51,840 nt of DNA from Bacteroidales bacterium (GCA_025210735.1 JAOARD010000056.1:1-51840); one strand, 5' to 3'. Numbered from the stretch's first letter, positions 9,044 through 18,596 are shown. Numbers and translations are program-made. The notes: generated from the sequence alone by a model not told the origin.

Positions 9044-9374
9044 AAGGGTTTGAATAAGCTGCTACTTTATAAACTTGTCGGATTATAATATAAGTAAATC
9101 TTTTCCGGTATCTGTATACCGAAATTACTACAAATATAACAAACCGTTACAAAGTGACAAGTTTGAGTTGTATAAATATTGTGGATATTGTTAAATAAAT
9201 TGGTTAAAAGGTGATATTAAGCAAGTTGTAATTATGCGCATATGCTTATAAGCAGAGTGATATAAGATGATATAGGAATTTAGTTTCTGTTAACAGGTTA
9301 TTCTTGTGTTGAATGATGATTTACAAGATTAATACTGTTTATATACTGTAAAGGTAAGGGTGTTGTAACAAAAA
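9044..9374. other. Intergenic region, no gene seen
   Basis: This 330-bp AT-rich stretch lies between the start of the zinc-finger gene and the terminator of the GIN-domain gene. Only short palindromes are visible, such as CGGTAT/ATACCG at 9106-9121 and GCTTATAAGC near 9243. No open frame, RNA gene or convincing promoter could be supported. Confidence 0.5.
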
Positions 9375-9396
9375 GAGCTGCATGTTAGTGCAGCTC
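9375..9396 (-). terminator. Intrinsic terminator of the GIN-domain gene
   Basis: GAGCTGCA and TGCAGCTC form a perfect eight-pair stem with a six-base loop. On the minus strand it is followed by TTTTTG, as expected for an intrinsic terminator. Confidence 0.8.
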
Positions 9397-9431
9397 AAAA
9401 TGAAAAAACTCGTAGTATATTAGTTTAATTA

Positions 9432-10145
9432 CTACTCTCTACCTCTGATTACATCACTGCTATATGATGTTTTAATATTCTCTTCAGAGGGATTACCGTA
9501 GTACTTTACATCTGATGCACCGCTGGCATCTATATTAATAGATTCAGAAGCAAATACTTTTGCATCTGATCCGCCAGAAATCTTTAGAGTACAGTTTTTT
9601 ACCTTCATCTCATCTGAAATCAGATCAGAACCTCCGCTGAATGTAGCCTTAAGGTTATTTGCATTACCGGATAGAATTAAATCAGCTCCACCTGATGCAT
9701 TAACAATAATAGTATTAGCCTCTATATTAAGCTTGGCATCGCTGCCACTTTTAAGTTTAATGTTCAAAACATCGCAACTAATTCTGTCTTCGCACATTAT
9801 ATCGCTACCACTTTTTGCATATATCTGATTCAAAGTTTCAGCCTCAACATAAACCTTAACAGGATAATATATACTCTGTATTTCATCTCCCATAGTTACA
9901 AAAAGAGTATTACCTTCGTTTTTTATAACAATATGATCGATGTAATCTTTGTGCGATTCTATTTTAGCAATGTTGCTGTTTCCTTTTACAATGTATACAT
10001 CAACTCCTCTGCTTGCTGTAATATTACTGAATGAGGATATCTTAACTTCCTTTTTTACAAGATCCTTTTTGTCATATTTCCATTTTCCCATAACAGATGT
10101 AAGGGCAAACATGGATATTAATAATAGAATTACTGTTTTTTTCAT
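9432..10145 (-). CDS. Secreted GIN-domain (DUF2807) protein
   Basis: The 237-residue product starting at 10145 has a signal peptide (MKKTVILLLISMFAL, cleavage near VMG-KW) and then a beta-helical domain. Its turn sequences recur as SGSD, SGGADL, SGGSDL, SGGSDA and SGASDV, the hallmark of the head GIN/DUF2807 family of surface beta-solenoids in Bacteroidota. The function is not established; a role in adhesion or envelope structure is usually suggested. The upstream Met codons (frame from 10214) would put extra basic residues ahead of the signal peptide and are unlikely. It is a single gene with its own terminator. Confidence 0.85.
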   Translation of the reverse strand: MKKTVILLLISMFALTSVMGKWKYDKKDLVKKEVKISSFSNITASRGVDVYIVKGNSNIAKIESHKDYIDHIVIKNEGNTLFVTMGDEIQSIYYPVKVYVEAETLNQIYAKSGSDIMCEDRISCDVLNIKLKSGSDAKLNIEANTIIVNASGGADLILSGNANNLKATFSGGSDLISDEMKVKNCTLKISGGSDAKVFASESINIDASGASDVKYYGNPSEENIKTSYSSDVIRGRE

Positions 10146-10449
10146 GATATACTTTTTATAGTTTCGTATGTAATATAGACGAAATATTGATAACATAGCT
10201 GCACAGCTTCTCATTTTTTATAAATTACCATTGTTATCAGGAATATTAGAGGAGAGATAACACATTATAATAATTTTAACCCGATTGCTGTTTTTGTATA
10301 TTTGTTAATCTGTAAATTAGATATTTTGCCAAAGAGTATCTGACAAATCAAAAAACAATTATAAACTGATGAAACGGAGCATAAGCAAGAACACGAGATT
10401 AATTATAATGCGAAGTTCCAGATGACCTTTAAAAGACAAATTTAGACAT

Positions 10450-13050
10450 ATGAAAGCAAAATTTCTGTATCTGATTTTAATAATTCTGTTGTCTGCCTCT
10501 TGTGGTTTAAGAGATAATGCAGAGATAGTTATAGCGTTAAATGATAATTGGCAATTTAAATGTGCAGACTCAACAGTATGGCGTTCGGTAACTGTTCCGG
10601 GTAATGTGTACTCAGATCTTATATCAAATGATATTATAGATAAGGATACCAATGTAGAGAGCGTGTCTGTGCAATTGCAGGATAAGGTATGGGAATATAC
10701 AACAGAGTTTAATATTAAGGAGAGGATTCTGAAAAAAGATAATATAGAGCTTGAGTTTTTAGGATTGGATACTTATGCTGATGTTTACCTGAATGATTCG
10801 TTAATAATTGTAGCCGACAATATGTTCAGAAAGTGGGACTGTAATATTAAAGATATTGTAAAACAAGGAAAAAACAGATTACGAGTAGTGTTTAAACCTG
10901 TTGTTAAAGAGGGATTAAAACATCTTAAAGCGTCTCCATATATTATGCAGGCTTCAAATGAGAGAGCGCCTGAACATTTAAAAACCAGTCCGTATACGCG
11001 TAAAGCACAGTTTAGTTATGGGTGGGATTGGGCACCAAGATTTCTCACATCAGGTATTTGGCGGGGAGTAAATATTAGAGCATGGAGTAAAGGGCGTATT
11101 AATAATCACTATTTCAGATTAGACAGTTTAAGTAGTGATAAAGCAATGTATAGTGTTGATGTTGATGTAGAGATATCTACACCAGGAAAGTATTATGTTG
11201 TTGCAACGTTTGATTCTGACGTAATGGAGACATTTGCAAAGAGAAACTTAAATGTAGGAATGAACAGGGTAACTATTCCTGTTACAATACATAACCCTAA
11301 GTTATGGTGGCCAAACGGATACGGAGATCAATATTTATATAATACTAAGGTATATCTGGTTAAAGAAGCCAGAGCAATATCTAAGAGCGAGGGGCAGTTT
11401 GGTGTACGAAAGATAAAACTACACCGCGATAAAGATTCAATAGGAGAGTCTTTTAGGTTCTCTGTAAATGGAGAGGATATTTTTATAAAAGGAGCTAACT
11501 ATGTGCCACCTGTAGCTAGTAAGTATGGTGTTAATACCGATGAGGCAACAAATCTGTTAAAACTTACAACCGATGCAAATATGAATATGCTCAGAGTGTG
11601 GGGTGGAGCTATATATGAGAACGATGAGTTTTATAGAGAGTGTGATAGAAGAGGGGTGTTGATATGGCAGGATTTTATGTTTGCTTGTAATACATCTCCA
11701 TCTGATAGTGCATTTCTTAATAATGTGAAAGTTGAAGCAGAGTATAACGTGAAGAGATTACGTAATCATCCTTCGGTAGCGTTGTGGTGCGGAAATAACG
11801 AGAATCTGATGGCATGGAATAATTGGGGATGGAAGAGAAAGTATACAGCAACCCAGCAGCAGGAAATTGAAGATAATTACAGAGAGATATTTCATAAAAT
11901 ATTACCTGATGCTGTAAAAAAACATCAACCAGATACCTATTATCACAGTTCGTCGCCATCAACATATAGTGGAGAGATTACTGATGTAGATAATGGCGAT
12001 AATCATGCATGGGATATTTGGTTTGGTGAACGCGATATTGATATATATAATAGTGAGCCAACCCCGCGTTTTACAAGTGAATTTGGTATGCAAAGCTTAC
12101 CATCGTTTTATACACTCAGAAAATTTGCGGGAGACGATGTGTTGAACAAAGGGTGGGAGAGCAGCCATATAAGAAGTCGTCAGCGTTGTATTATGCCATG
12201 GCTTGGCAAAGGCAATAGTTATTCTGGTAACGAAATGATGCAGGATTATGTGTTGCGTAGTTATGCTAAACCAAATTCATTTATTGAGTGGATATATCTT
12301 ACACAGATGGTTCAGGCGGAAGCTTATAAAAATGTTATTGAAAAACACAGGCTTAACCGACAGAGAAGTTACGGGGTGCTTTATTGGCAATTAAATGATA
12401 CATGGCCATCAATTTCATGGAGTACAACAGAGAGCGATCTTAAGAAAAAGGCTTCTCACTATGTTGTTTCAAAAGCATTTGAGCCTTTAATTACAGTTGT
12501 AAGCAGACAGGATAGTGTTAATAAGTTATATGTAATAAATGATAAGTTAGATAGTGTTGATCTTACTGTTAAGTTATCGGTTATTAATTTGCGCGGAGAG
12601 TGCATAGAGAGTAACGAGTATAGTGTTTTGGCAAGGGCTAATGATAACACCTACATAGCTGATATTAGCAATCTGGCTATTTCAGATTCTGTGTTGTGCA
12701 GAGAGCATATGGTGGTTGCTGAGAGTTATACAAAATCAGGAGAACCTGTTTATATTGGGACATACTATTTTGATAAGGTTAAGAATCTTAAATTATTGGA
12801 TAATAAGATTAATTATGATATTGAACTGCGCAGAGGGGTATTAACAGTTAGGTTAAAATCAGATGTTGTTCATAAAGATGTTGTTGTAGAACTGTTGGGT
12901 AACAGAGGTGATTTTACAGATAACTGTTTTGACCTGTTACCGGACAAAGAGGTTGTTGTAAGTACAAAAACATCTTTTAAAAATGAGAGTGAAGTATTAA
13001 AAAGTCTGAGGATTTTTTCAGCAAACAGGTATATAGAAAATAAATTATAG
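10450..13050 (+). CDS. Beta-mannosidase, GH2 family, lipoprotein
   Basis: This 866-residue exo-hydrolase should release mannose from the non-reducing ends of beta-mannosides at the cell envelope. A lipoprotein signal (ILLSASCGL, acylated Cys19) is followed by the GH2 sugar-binding domain (about 30-200), an immunoglobulin-like domain (about 210-320) and a TIM barrel. The acid/base is Glu451 in WCGNNENLMAW and the nucleophile is Glu544 in TSEFGMQSLPS; IKGANYVPP and WQDFMFAC also fit family members. The C-terminal 200 residues are beta-rich. No susC/susD or other polysaccharide-utilisation genes adjoin it, so it is not in an obvious utilisation locus. A thioesterase gene follows after 5 bp. Confidence 0.93.
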   Translation: MKAKFLYLILIILLSASCGLRDNAEIVIALNDNWQFKCADSTVWRSVTVPGNVYSDLISNDIIDKDTNVESVSVQLQDKVWEYTTEFNIKERILKKDNIELEFLGLDTYADVYLNDSLIIVADNMFRKWDCNIKDIVKQGKNRLRVVFKPVVKEGLKHLKASPYIMQASNERAPEHLKTSPYTRKAQFSYGWDWAPRFLTSGIWRGVNIRAWSKGRINNHYFRLDSLSSDKAMYSVDVDVEISTPGKYYVVATFDSDVMETFAKRNLNVGMNRVTIPVTIHNPKLWWPNGYGDQYLYNTKVYLVKEARAISKSEGQFGVRKIKLHRDKDSIGESFRFSVNGEDIFIKGANYVPPVASKYGVNTDEATNLLKLTTDANMNMLRVWGGAIYENDEFYRECDRRGVLIWQDFMFACNTSPSDSAFLNNVKVEAEYNVKRLRNHPSVALWCGNNENLMAWNNWGWKRKYTATQQQEIEDNYREIFHKILPDAVKKHQPDTYYHSSSPSTYSGEITDVDNGDNHAWDIWFGERDIDIYNSEPTPRFTSEFGMQSLPSFYTLRKFAGDDVLNKGWESSHIRSRQRCIMPWLGKGNSYSGNEMMQDYVLRSYAKPNSFIEWIYLTQMVQAEAYKNVIEKHRLNRQRSYGVLYWQLNDTWPSISWSTTESDLKKKASHYVVSKAFEPLITVVSRQDSVNKLYVINDKLDSVDLTVKLSVINLRGECIESNEYSVLARANDNTYIADISNLAISDSVLCREHMVVAESYTKSGEPVYIGTYYFDKVKNLKLLDNKINYDIELRRGVLTVRLKSDVVHKDVVVELLGNRGDFTDNCFDLLPDKEVVVSTKTSFKNESEVLKSLRIFSANRYIENKL

Positions 13051-13055
13051 AGAAT

Positions 13056-13535
13056 ATGAGAAAATTATTGAACCCTTTTAGCATTCATGATCCTGAGCAC
13101 TATAAGTGCTTTGGTTGCTCGCCTAAGAATGAGGATGGGCTTCAGATGGAGTTTTATGAAGATGGAGAGTACATTGTAAGTAAGTGGAGTCCGAAAAAGA
13201 AATTTGAAGGATATTATGAGGTTTTGCATGGAGGTATTCAGGCAACAATGATTGATGAGATTGCATGTTGGGTTGTATATGTACAGGCAAAAACGGGCGG
13301 TGTTACTGCTGATTTGAATGTAAAGTATAAGCGTCCGGTGATATTGAGTAACGGAACTATTACATTAAAGGCTAAACTAAAGGACTTTCAGAAACGATTA
13401 GCTTCTGTAGATGTTGAGTTGTATGACGGCGAAGGAACTTTGTGTGCAACAGGCGATGTGAGATATTTTGTTTATCCGGAAAAAATAGCCCGGGAAAAAT
13501 TTAAATATCCCGGGCATGAAGCTTTTTTTGAATAA
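13056..13535 (+). CDS. Hotdog-fold thioesterase, PaaI type
   Basis: This 159-residue cytosolic protein has the hotdog thioesterase pattern. An N-terminal CFGCSPKNEDGLQMEF precedes GYYEVLHGGIQATMIDEIACW, where the HGG turn and the following acidic residue on the central helix form the active site of PaaI-type acyl-CoA thioesterases. Strands GGVTADLNVKYKRPV and a C-terminal ATGDVRYFV complete the fold. The acyl substrate is unknown. It lies 5 bp after the beta-mannosidase, with which it is probably co-transcribed although the functions do not obviously match. Its last codons encode a GC-rich terminator hairpin. Confidence 0.88.
   Translation: MRKLLNPFSIHDPEHYKCFGCSPKNEDGLQMEFYEDGEYIVSKWSPKKKFEGYYEVLHGGIQATMIDEIACWVVYVQAKTGGVTADLNVKYKRPVILSNGTITLKAKLKDFQKRLASVDVELYDGEGTLCATGDVRYFVYPEKIAREKFKYPGHEAFFE
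13488..13529 (+). terminator. Terminator embedded in the end of the thioesterase gene
   Basis: GCCCGGGA (13488-13495) pairs with TCCCGGGC (13508-13515) across a 12-base loop, and a run of seven T follows at 13523-13529. The whole structure lies inside the coding frame, whose stop is at 13535. It is much richer in GC than its surroundings. Confidence 0.65.
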
Positions 13536-13539
13536 TCTA

Positions 13540-14523
13540 TTATAGATTGTATCCGGCGTTCTCTACTACTTTACTAAGGATGTCGGATACATCAAGTTTC
13601 TCTGCATCTAACTGTTTTGGTATAATTGAGTTAGGACTCATTCCCGGAACAGTATTTATCTCCATAAAGAAGAATTGATTATCGGCATACAAATAATCTA
13701 CTCTCACAATTCCTTTGCAATTAAGTAGTTTATATATATTCTCAGATATCTTTTGGCAATTTTTTGATACTACAGCAGGAATATTTGCTGGTGTTATCTC
13801 ATCAGCTAACTCAGGATTATATTTTGCTTCGTAATCAAAGAACTCATTTTTTGAGATAATTTCAGTAACAGGAAGAGTAATTATTTCATTGCCTAAATCA
13901 ATTACTCCACAAGTAAACTCTTTTCCGTCAATAAACTCCTCTATGATAACCTCATCATCTTCGTCAAACGCTTTTTCTATTGCCGGAAGTATATCTTCGG
14001 TTCTTTTAACCTTGGTAACACCAAAACTTGAACCTCCATTATTTGGTTTTACAAATACCGGAAGTCCTAGTTTTGCAGTAATATCTTTAGGGTTTATTTC
14101 ATAATCTCTCTTTATAAGCAGTGATTTAGCGGTATTTATATGATGATCTTTAAGGTATGATTTGCATATAAACTTATCGAAAGTAATGGCAGATGATAGT
14201 TGCCCTCCTGTTGTATATGGTATATTTAGCAAATCGAAGTAAGCCTGAATTTTACCATTCTCGCCAGGATTACCATGTATAATTATATACGCGGTATCAA
14301 ATTTTACCGTTTTGCTGTTATTGTCAGTAAATGAGAAATCGCTTCTGTTTATTGTAAATTCATTATTATTAACTACAGCTTTCCACTCCTCTTTTGATAT
14401 TACAACAAGAAAAGGGTTGTACTTATCTTTTGGTAGTTTGTCCATTATAAAGTTAGCACTACCCAAAGATATTTCATATTCAGAGGAGTAACCTCCGGCT
14501 ACAACTGCAATATTTTTTTTCAT
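13540..14523 (-). CDS. ddl: D-alanine--D-alanine ligase
   Basis: This 327-residue ATP-grasp enzyme joins two D-alanines for peptidoglycan precursors. Motifs include the start KKNIAVVAGGYSSEYEIS, IIHGNPGENGKIQAYFD in the ligase N-domain, FVKPNNGGSSFGVTKV for ATP binding, and the C-terminal YLYADNQFFFMEINTVPGM with metal ligands and the Ser/Pro-rich loop. I place the start at 14523 (MKKN), where similarity begins; Met codons at 14556 and 14544 would add a tail overlapping a 25-bp palindrome. It lies downstream of rluD in a leftward block with the PASTA protein, a cell-wall grouping common in Bacteroidota. Confidence 0.95.
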   Translation of the reverse strand: MKKNIAVVAGGYSSEYEISLGSANFIMDKLPKDKYNPFLVVISKEEWKAVVNNNEFTINRSDFSFTDNNSKTVKFDTAYIIIHGNPGENGKIQAYFDLLNIPYTTGGQLSSAITFDKFICKSYLKDHHINTAKSLLIKRDYEINPKDITAKLGLPVFVKPNNGGSSFGVTKVKRTEDILPAIEKAFDEDDEVIIEEFIDGKEFTCGVIDLGNEIITLPVTEIISKNEFFDYEAKYNPELADEITPANIPAVVSKNCQKISENIYKLLNCKGIVRVDYLYADNQFFFMEINTVPGMSPNSIIPKQLDAEKLDVSDILSKVVENAGYNL

Positions 14524-14545
14524 CTGTTTGTTTTCTTTATTCATT

Positions 14546-14570
14546 ATATCATTCATTTAATGAATGATAT
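14546..14570. repeat. Near-perfect 25-bp palindrome ahead of ddl
   Basis: Arms ATATCATTCATT (14546-14557) and AATGAATGATAT (14559-14570) flank a single T. It sits 22 bp upstream of the preferred ddl start, in the space between rluD and ddl, where an operator or a leader hairpin would lie. No T run follows. Confidence 0.6.
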
Positions 14571-14696
14571 ATATGTTTTTTATTATCAGTTTAAGCGGAG
14601 TGGAAAATTACATTTTAACTTCGCTAAATGTGACAAGAACTTATAATAAAGGTATAAATAAATATGTAAAAACTATTCTATTTCCTCTCAAGCCAA

Positions 14697-15746
14697 TTAG
14701 TCATTGCTTTCCGGTTCTCTGTTCTGTACATAACGTCTCCATTTGTCAATGGTTTCTGACATATCTTTTGGCAGATCAGCTTCAAAGGACATATCTTCGC
14801 CTGTAACAGGGTGTTTAAAGCCTAATGATTTTGCATGAAGAGCGTGTCTTGGTAGACTTTTAAAACAGTTCTGAACAAACTGCTTATATTTGGTAAATGT
14901 TGTGCCCTTAAGAATCTGATCGCCGCCATAACGTTCATCGTTAAACAGAGGATGACCAATATGTTCAAAGTGTACTCTTATCTGATGCGTACGTCCGGTC
15001 TCAAGTCTGCACTCAACAAGATTAACATATCCTAGTCTCTCCAGAACTTTATAATGCGTAACAGCATGTTTCCCATGATCTCCTTCAGGAAAAACATCCA
15101 TCTTTAGTCTGTTCTTAAGACTTCTTCCTATATTTCCGGTAATTGTGCCTTCTTCTTCTTTAAGGTTACCCCACACAAGGGCAATATATCTGCGCTTTGT
15201 TGTGCGCTCAAAGAACTGTTTTGCAAGACTATGCAATGCCTCTTCTTTTTTAGCAACAACAATTATTCCCGATGTATTTTTATCTATTCTGTGAACCAAA
15301 CCAGGTCTCTCTTCTCCTTTTTTAAACAGAGGAGAGTCTTTCATATGATATGCCAAAGCATTAACAAGTGTTCCTGTATAGTTTCCGTGACCCGGATGTA
15401 CAACTAGTCCTGCCTCTTTATTAATTACTGCCAGATCATCGTCCTGATAAACTATATTTACAGGAATATTTTCAGGTATAATTTCCAACTCACGAGGTGG
15501 CTGCGACATTACTATTGTAACAATATCGTTTGGCTTAACTTTATAGTTAGATTTAACAGGATTATCATTAACACGTATGCATCCGGCTGCTGCGGCCATC
15601 TGTATTCTGTTTCTTGATGTTCCTTCTAGTCTGTTAAACAGAAATTTATCTACTCTTAACAAACTCTGCCCCTTGTCTGCAACAACCCTGTGATGCTCAA
15701 ACAACTCCTCCTGTTCGTTATCCTGCTCTATATTTTGATCAGTCAT
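14697..15746 (-). CDS. rluD: RluA/RluD-family ribosomal RNA pseudouridine synthase
   Basis: This 349-residue enzyme isomerises uridines to pseudouridine, by homology in 23S rRNA. An S4 RNA-binding domain (about 30-95, RVDKFLFNRLEG and AAGCIRVND) precedes the catalytic domain with HRIDKNTSGIIVVAKK, which carries the essential Asp, and RTHQIRVHFEHIGHPL. The domain order and length fit RluD rather than RluA or RluC, although the exact target site cannot be proved. Its start codon is one base from the stop of the upstream T9SS protein gene, so translation is likely coupled. It is followed by ddl after about 170 bp. Confidence 0.92.
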   Translation of the reverse strand: MTDQNIEQDNEQEELFEHHRVVADKGQSLLRVDKFLFNRLEGTSRNRIQMAAAAGCIRVNDNPVKSNYKVKPNDIVTIVMSQPPRELEIIPENIPVNIVYQDDDLAVINKEAGLVVHPGHGNYTGTLVNALAYHMKDSPLFKKGEERPGLVHRIDKNTSGIIVVAKKEEALHSLAKQFFERTTKRRYIALVWGNLKEEEGTITGNIGRSLKNRLKMDVFPEGDHGKHAVTHYKVLERLGYVNLVECRLETGRTHQIRVHFEHIGHPLFNDERYGGDQILKGTTFTKYKQFVQNCFKSLPRHALHAKSLGFKHPVTGEDMSFEADLPKDMSETIDKWRRYVQNREPESND

Positions 15747-15747
15747 A

Positions 15748-17649
15748 TTATCTTTTTATAATCTTTGTTGTACCAACAATTTTATTATTGTGGTCAAAGA
15801 TACGTATAAAATAGAGTCCTTGTTTAAGGCTTGTTAAATCTAATTGTTGTTGATTATAAAATTGCTGTTCAATAACCTTTATGCCAAGCGTATTGTATAC
15901 CGATATTAACATCTCATTATCAGGTAAATTATCGGCAGAAACATTAACAATACCATCTGTTGGGTTTGGATATACTTTTATACTACTGTTGTTGTTATCT
16001 TTAATATCTGTAGGCGGAGTAACAGTAATGTCAATGTTGTCAAACTCAACACGTATCATACATACGCCTTGTTCTTTAGATTGCTCCCAGCCATTACCAA
16101 CATTAAAGAATAACTTCTTGTTCTGTATGTTGCTTACATCAAATCCTACATTCATAAAGTTTTCATACATCTGTTTCCATCCAACATAGTATTTGCCTTT
16201 AACAATAACCTGTTTATCCATCTTATAGCTGGTAAAACCATTCAGACTGGTTCCGTGCTTTGGTTCAAGCTCTTGTGTGCCTTCATAAATTATATCTCCT
16301 GGTGCACCTCCATTATCATTCCAGATCATAAGTTTAAACCTATCGGTTCTTGGAGCCGATTGCACATCATTAAAGAATATATTTATTGCAGATATTGTAT
16401 CGCGTACAACTGCGTTGAATTGCATCGCCACAGACCCATTAATAATATTATTACCCAATAGTCCATAACCAGATTCAGCTGTTCCGTCATCGTATGAATA
16501 GTAATCTTCGAATTTATGGGTGAACTTTGTAGTATCGTTGTACAACATTTTCTGATCAGATACAGTTATTGATGATCTTCTGTTGCTGAATATATGCAGA
16601 TAACTTATTATCTCGAATTCTGAAGGCTGAGATAGTGTTCGTACAAAATCGTAGTTTATTTTGTGTGTGTAATCAATCTCTTGTCCGGGATCAACCCTAA
16701 CCCATCCTCCTTCAGAAAGAGTATTGTTTTGCGGGTCACCTTTATCTTTTATTATGAATCGTCTTAGCGTTGTATATGCTATTGTGCTGTTGTTTCTGTA
16801 TTTAATACCTATCTCCATAGGGTTGTTGAACAACTCAAGTGATGTATCGTCTGTAAGATGGTTTTTAGGTACGTTAGTGTAATCAACCATCATAGATTTG
16901 CCTTTGGCAATCATAGCTACATCGTCAAATATGGTGTCTTTATATGTCCTGTTTTTGTCAAGATATACAAAGTCAATATTCCAATGATCGTAATTAGATT
17001 TTAGGTTAGGATCAGCATTTGATTGAGTTAAACTCGCATAGTTACAGAATCTGAATTTGAAACCATCTTTCAGGTAATCAGTCTGAATTATCTTAATTGT
17101 AGCTGTTTTGTATGCCTCTCTTGCAATACCTTCTTGTGCCCATACCGTTTTCCATTCATCTTTTTCAGGAGCATAAAACTCAACAATAAGCGAATCTGTT
17201 TTTTCAGGTTGATCTCCATTGCCTCCCGGTTGATATGAGAAACTCAGGTATACTGAATCAGATGCAGCATAGTTAAGATTTATTGGTTTAGATGTTAACC
17301 TGTCTGACTTAAATGAGTTGCTGCTTGCAAATGTGTGTACTTTACCATTAGCATCAATTGCATCAAATGTTACAATACCAATATTGGGTGGATTATTTGA
17401 GTATGATGCATTTATATATGCTCCACTATTGTCCCACAGTGTTGTGTTAAATCCATTCTGATATTGAGCAAAATCGTCTAAAAACGGTATTACAATATTT
17501 GCTCTGGTGGTTCGTTTTACATGTTTCGAAACCGGATTTCTATTAAAAGCACCTTTTATTAAGCCTTCTGTTTGAGCGCTTAATGACACTGAGGTGATAG
17601 TGAATAGAGTTATTAATAGGGTTTTGAAATTACAGTTTTTAATTTGCAT
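15748..17649 (-). CDS. T9SS-exported protein of unknown function
   Basis: The 633-residue product has a signal peptide (TLLITLFTITSVSLSAQ) and ends in a type A T9SS sorting domain of about 75 residues: IKVYPNPTDGIVNV, SVYNTLGIKV and GLYFIRIFD. It should therefore cross the outer membrane by the type IX pathway and be displayed or released. The body contains beta-sandwich-like stretches (DFAQYQNGFNTTLWDNSGAY near the start; about 390-540 resembles a carbohydrate-binding-like domain), but no catalytic motif is recognisable. It overlaps the PASTA gene by 11 bp and touches rluD, a tight housekeeping operon that is unexpected for a secreted protein. Confidence 0.85.
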   Translation of the reverse strand: MQIKNCNFKTLLITLFTITSVSLSAQTEGLIKGAFNRNPVSKHVKRTTRANIVIPFLDDFAQYQNGFNTTLWDNSGAYINASYSNNPPNIGIVTFDAIDANGKVHTFASSNSFKSDRLTSKPINLNYAASDSVYLSFSYQPGGNGDQPEKTDSLIVEFYAPEKDEWKTVWAQEGIAREAYKTATIKIIQTDYLKDGFKFRFCNYASLTQSNADPNLKSNYDHWNIDFVYLDKNRTYKDTIFDDVAMIAKGKSMMVDYTNVPKNHLTDDTSLELFNNPMEIGIKYRNNSTIAYTTLRRFIIKDKGDPQNNTLSEGGWVRVDPGQEIDYTHKINYDFVRTLSQPSEFEIISYLHIFSNRRSSITVSDQKMLYNDTTKFTHKFEDYYSYDDGTAESGYGLLGNNIINGSVAMQFNAVVRDTISAINIFFNDVQSAPRTDRFKLMIWNDNGGAPGDIIYEGTQELEPKHGTSLNGFTSYKMDKQVIVKGKYYVGWKQMYENFMNVGFDVSNIQNKKLFFNVGNGWEQSKEQGVCMIRVEFDNIDITVTPPTDIKDNNNSSIKVYPNPTDGIVNVSADNLPDNEMLISVYNTLGIKVIEQQFYNQQQLDLTSLKQGLYFIRIFDHNNKIVGTTKIIKR

Positions 17650-18529
17650 AAGCCTGGTTTCTTTTCAGAAGATTATCTTCCTCTTTTAATTTTTTCAGAT
17701 ACTCCTCTCTCTGTTTTTCTTTTTGCTCTCTTATTTCAGAGATATTATTTATTTTCTCTTCATCGGCTGTTAGCCAGATGTTTATCTTAGTCCCTAATCG
17801 TACGCCGTTTATACGGTTACTTGCCGGATCTTGTTTCCATATGCGTGCAGTAATGCTGTCTCTTTCTGTTTTTACGCTCTTGTCATAAACTACTCTGCCT
17901 ACATTTAACGATGCATTCAGAATATTATTACGTGCCTGCTTATATGTGTTATTAAAAAGATCAGGAATATGTGTTGTACTCTGCTGATAGTTAATACCAC
18001 ATATAAGTGTAATTGACGATCCTTTAATTATTTTAGTGTCAGGATCAATAGGTCTGTTTCTGTAGTATTGATTAAGAACGTAGTTTGATGCTTCGTCCTG
18101 AACATATCTTAATTTGTCAACAATAAGTCCGTGTCTTTCTGCAATAGATCTTGCCTGACGTGTTGATAAACCTATAAGCATAGGCATCTTAATTTTTTCA
18201 GGAGATACTGCATTAATAGTTATAAATATATTTCTATTCTCTTTTACTTGTGACTCCGGAGCAGGATTCTGACCAACAACAGCACCTCTCTTTTTATTAG
18301 GCAGGTATATTGAGTCTGATATTACAAATCTGAGGTTGTTGTCATTTATTACCTGTTTCATCTCATTTAAAGTTAATCCTTCCAGATCAGGAACGCTTAT
18401 AGATTCATTATGTGATGTATAGCTCTTTAGCCAATACAACGATACAGTAATGATAATTGCTACAAATGCCACAGCAATAGCAATTTGTATTAAAAAAGCT
18501 TTCGAAAATATATACTTAATTAGACCCAT
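17639..18529 (-). CDS. Membrane-anchored PASTA-domain protein
   Basis: This 296-residue protein has a short cytoplasmic start, one membrane helix (about 12-32, FLIQIAIAVAFVAIIITVSL) and three extracytoplasmic PASTA repeats (about 43-110, 111-180 and 185-255), each beginning with a VPDLEG-, MPMLIG- or IPDLFN-like turn. PASTA modules bind muropeptides or penicillin targets in other bacteria; no kinase or transpeptidase domain is attached here. The C-terminus is a charged, probably coiled tail (EQKEKQREEYLKKLKEE). Its location in an operon leading to ddl suggests a cell-wall role. The start at 18529 (MGLIKYIF) is the only one that includes the anchor. Confidence 0.9.
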   Translation of the reverse strand: MGLIKYIFSKAFLIQIAIAVAFVAIIITVSLYWLKSYTSHNESISVPDLEGLTLNEMKQVINDNNLRFVISDSIYLPNKKRGAVVGQNPAPESQVKENRNIFITINAVSPEKIKMPMLIGLSTRQARSIAERHGLIVDKLRYVQDEASNYVLNQYYRNRPIDPDTKIIKGSSITLICGINYQQSTTHIPDLFNNTYKQARNNILNASLNVGRVVYDKSVKTERDSITARIWKQDPASNRINGVRLGTKINIWLTADEEKINNISEIREQKEKQREEYLKKLKEEDNLLKRNQAYAN

Positions 18530-18596
18530 TAATTCTATGTTTTAGTAATGTAACGTACAAACAAAGATAAAATTATTTGATTACTTATTAAATAGC

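Noticed and set aside
10373..10420. AAACGGAGCATAA followed by ATAATGCG, also present near 43907-43995, as a possible dispersed regulatory repeat.
   Set aside because: The two parts are 33 bp apart at one site and about 79 bp at the other, and a 13-base match is expected by chance in a 52-kb AT-rich window.
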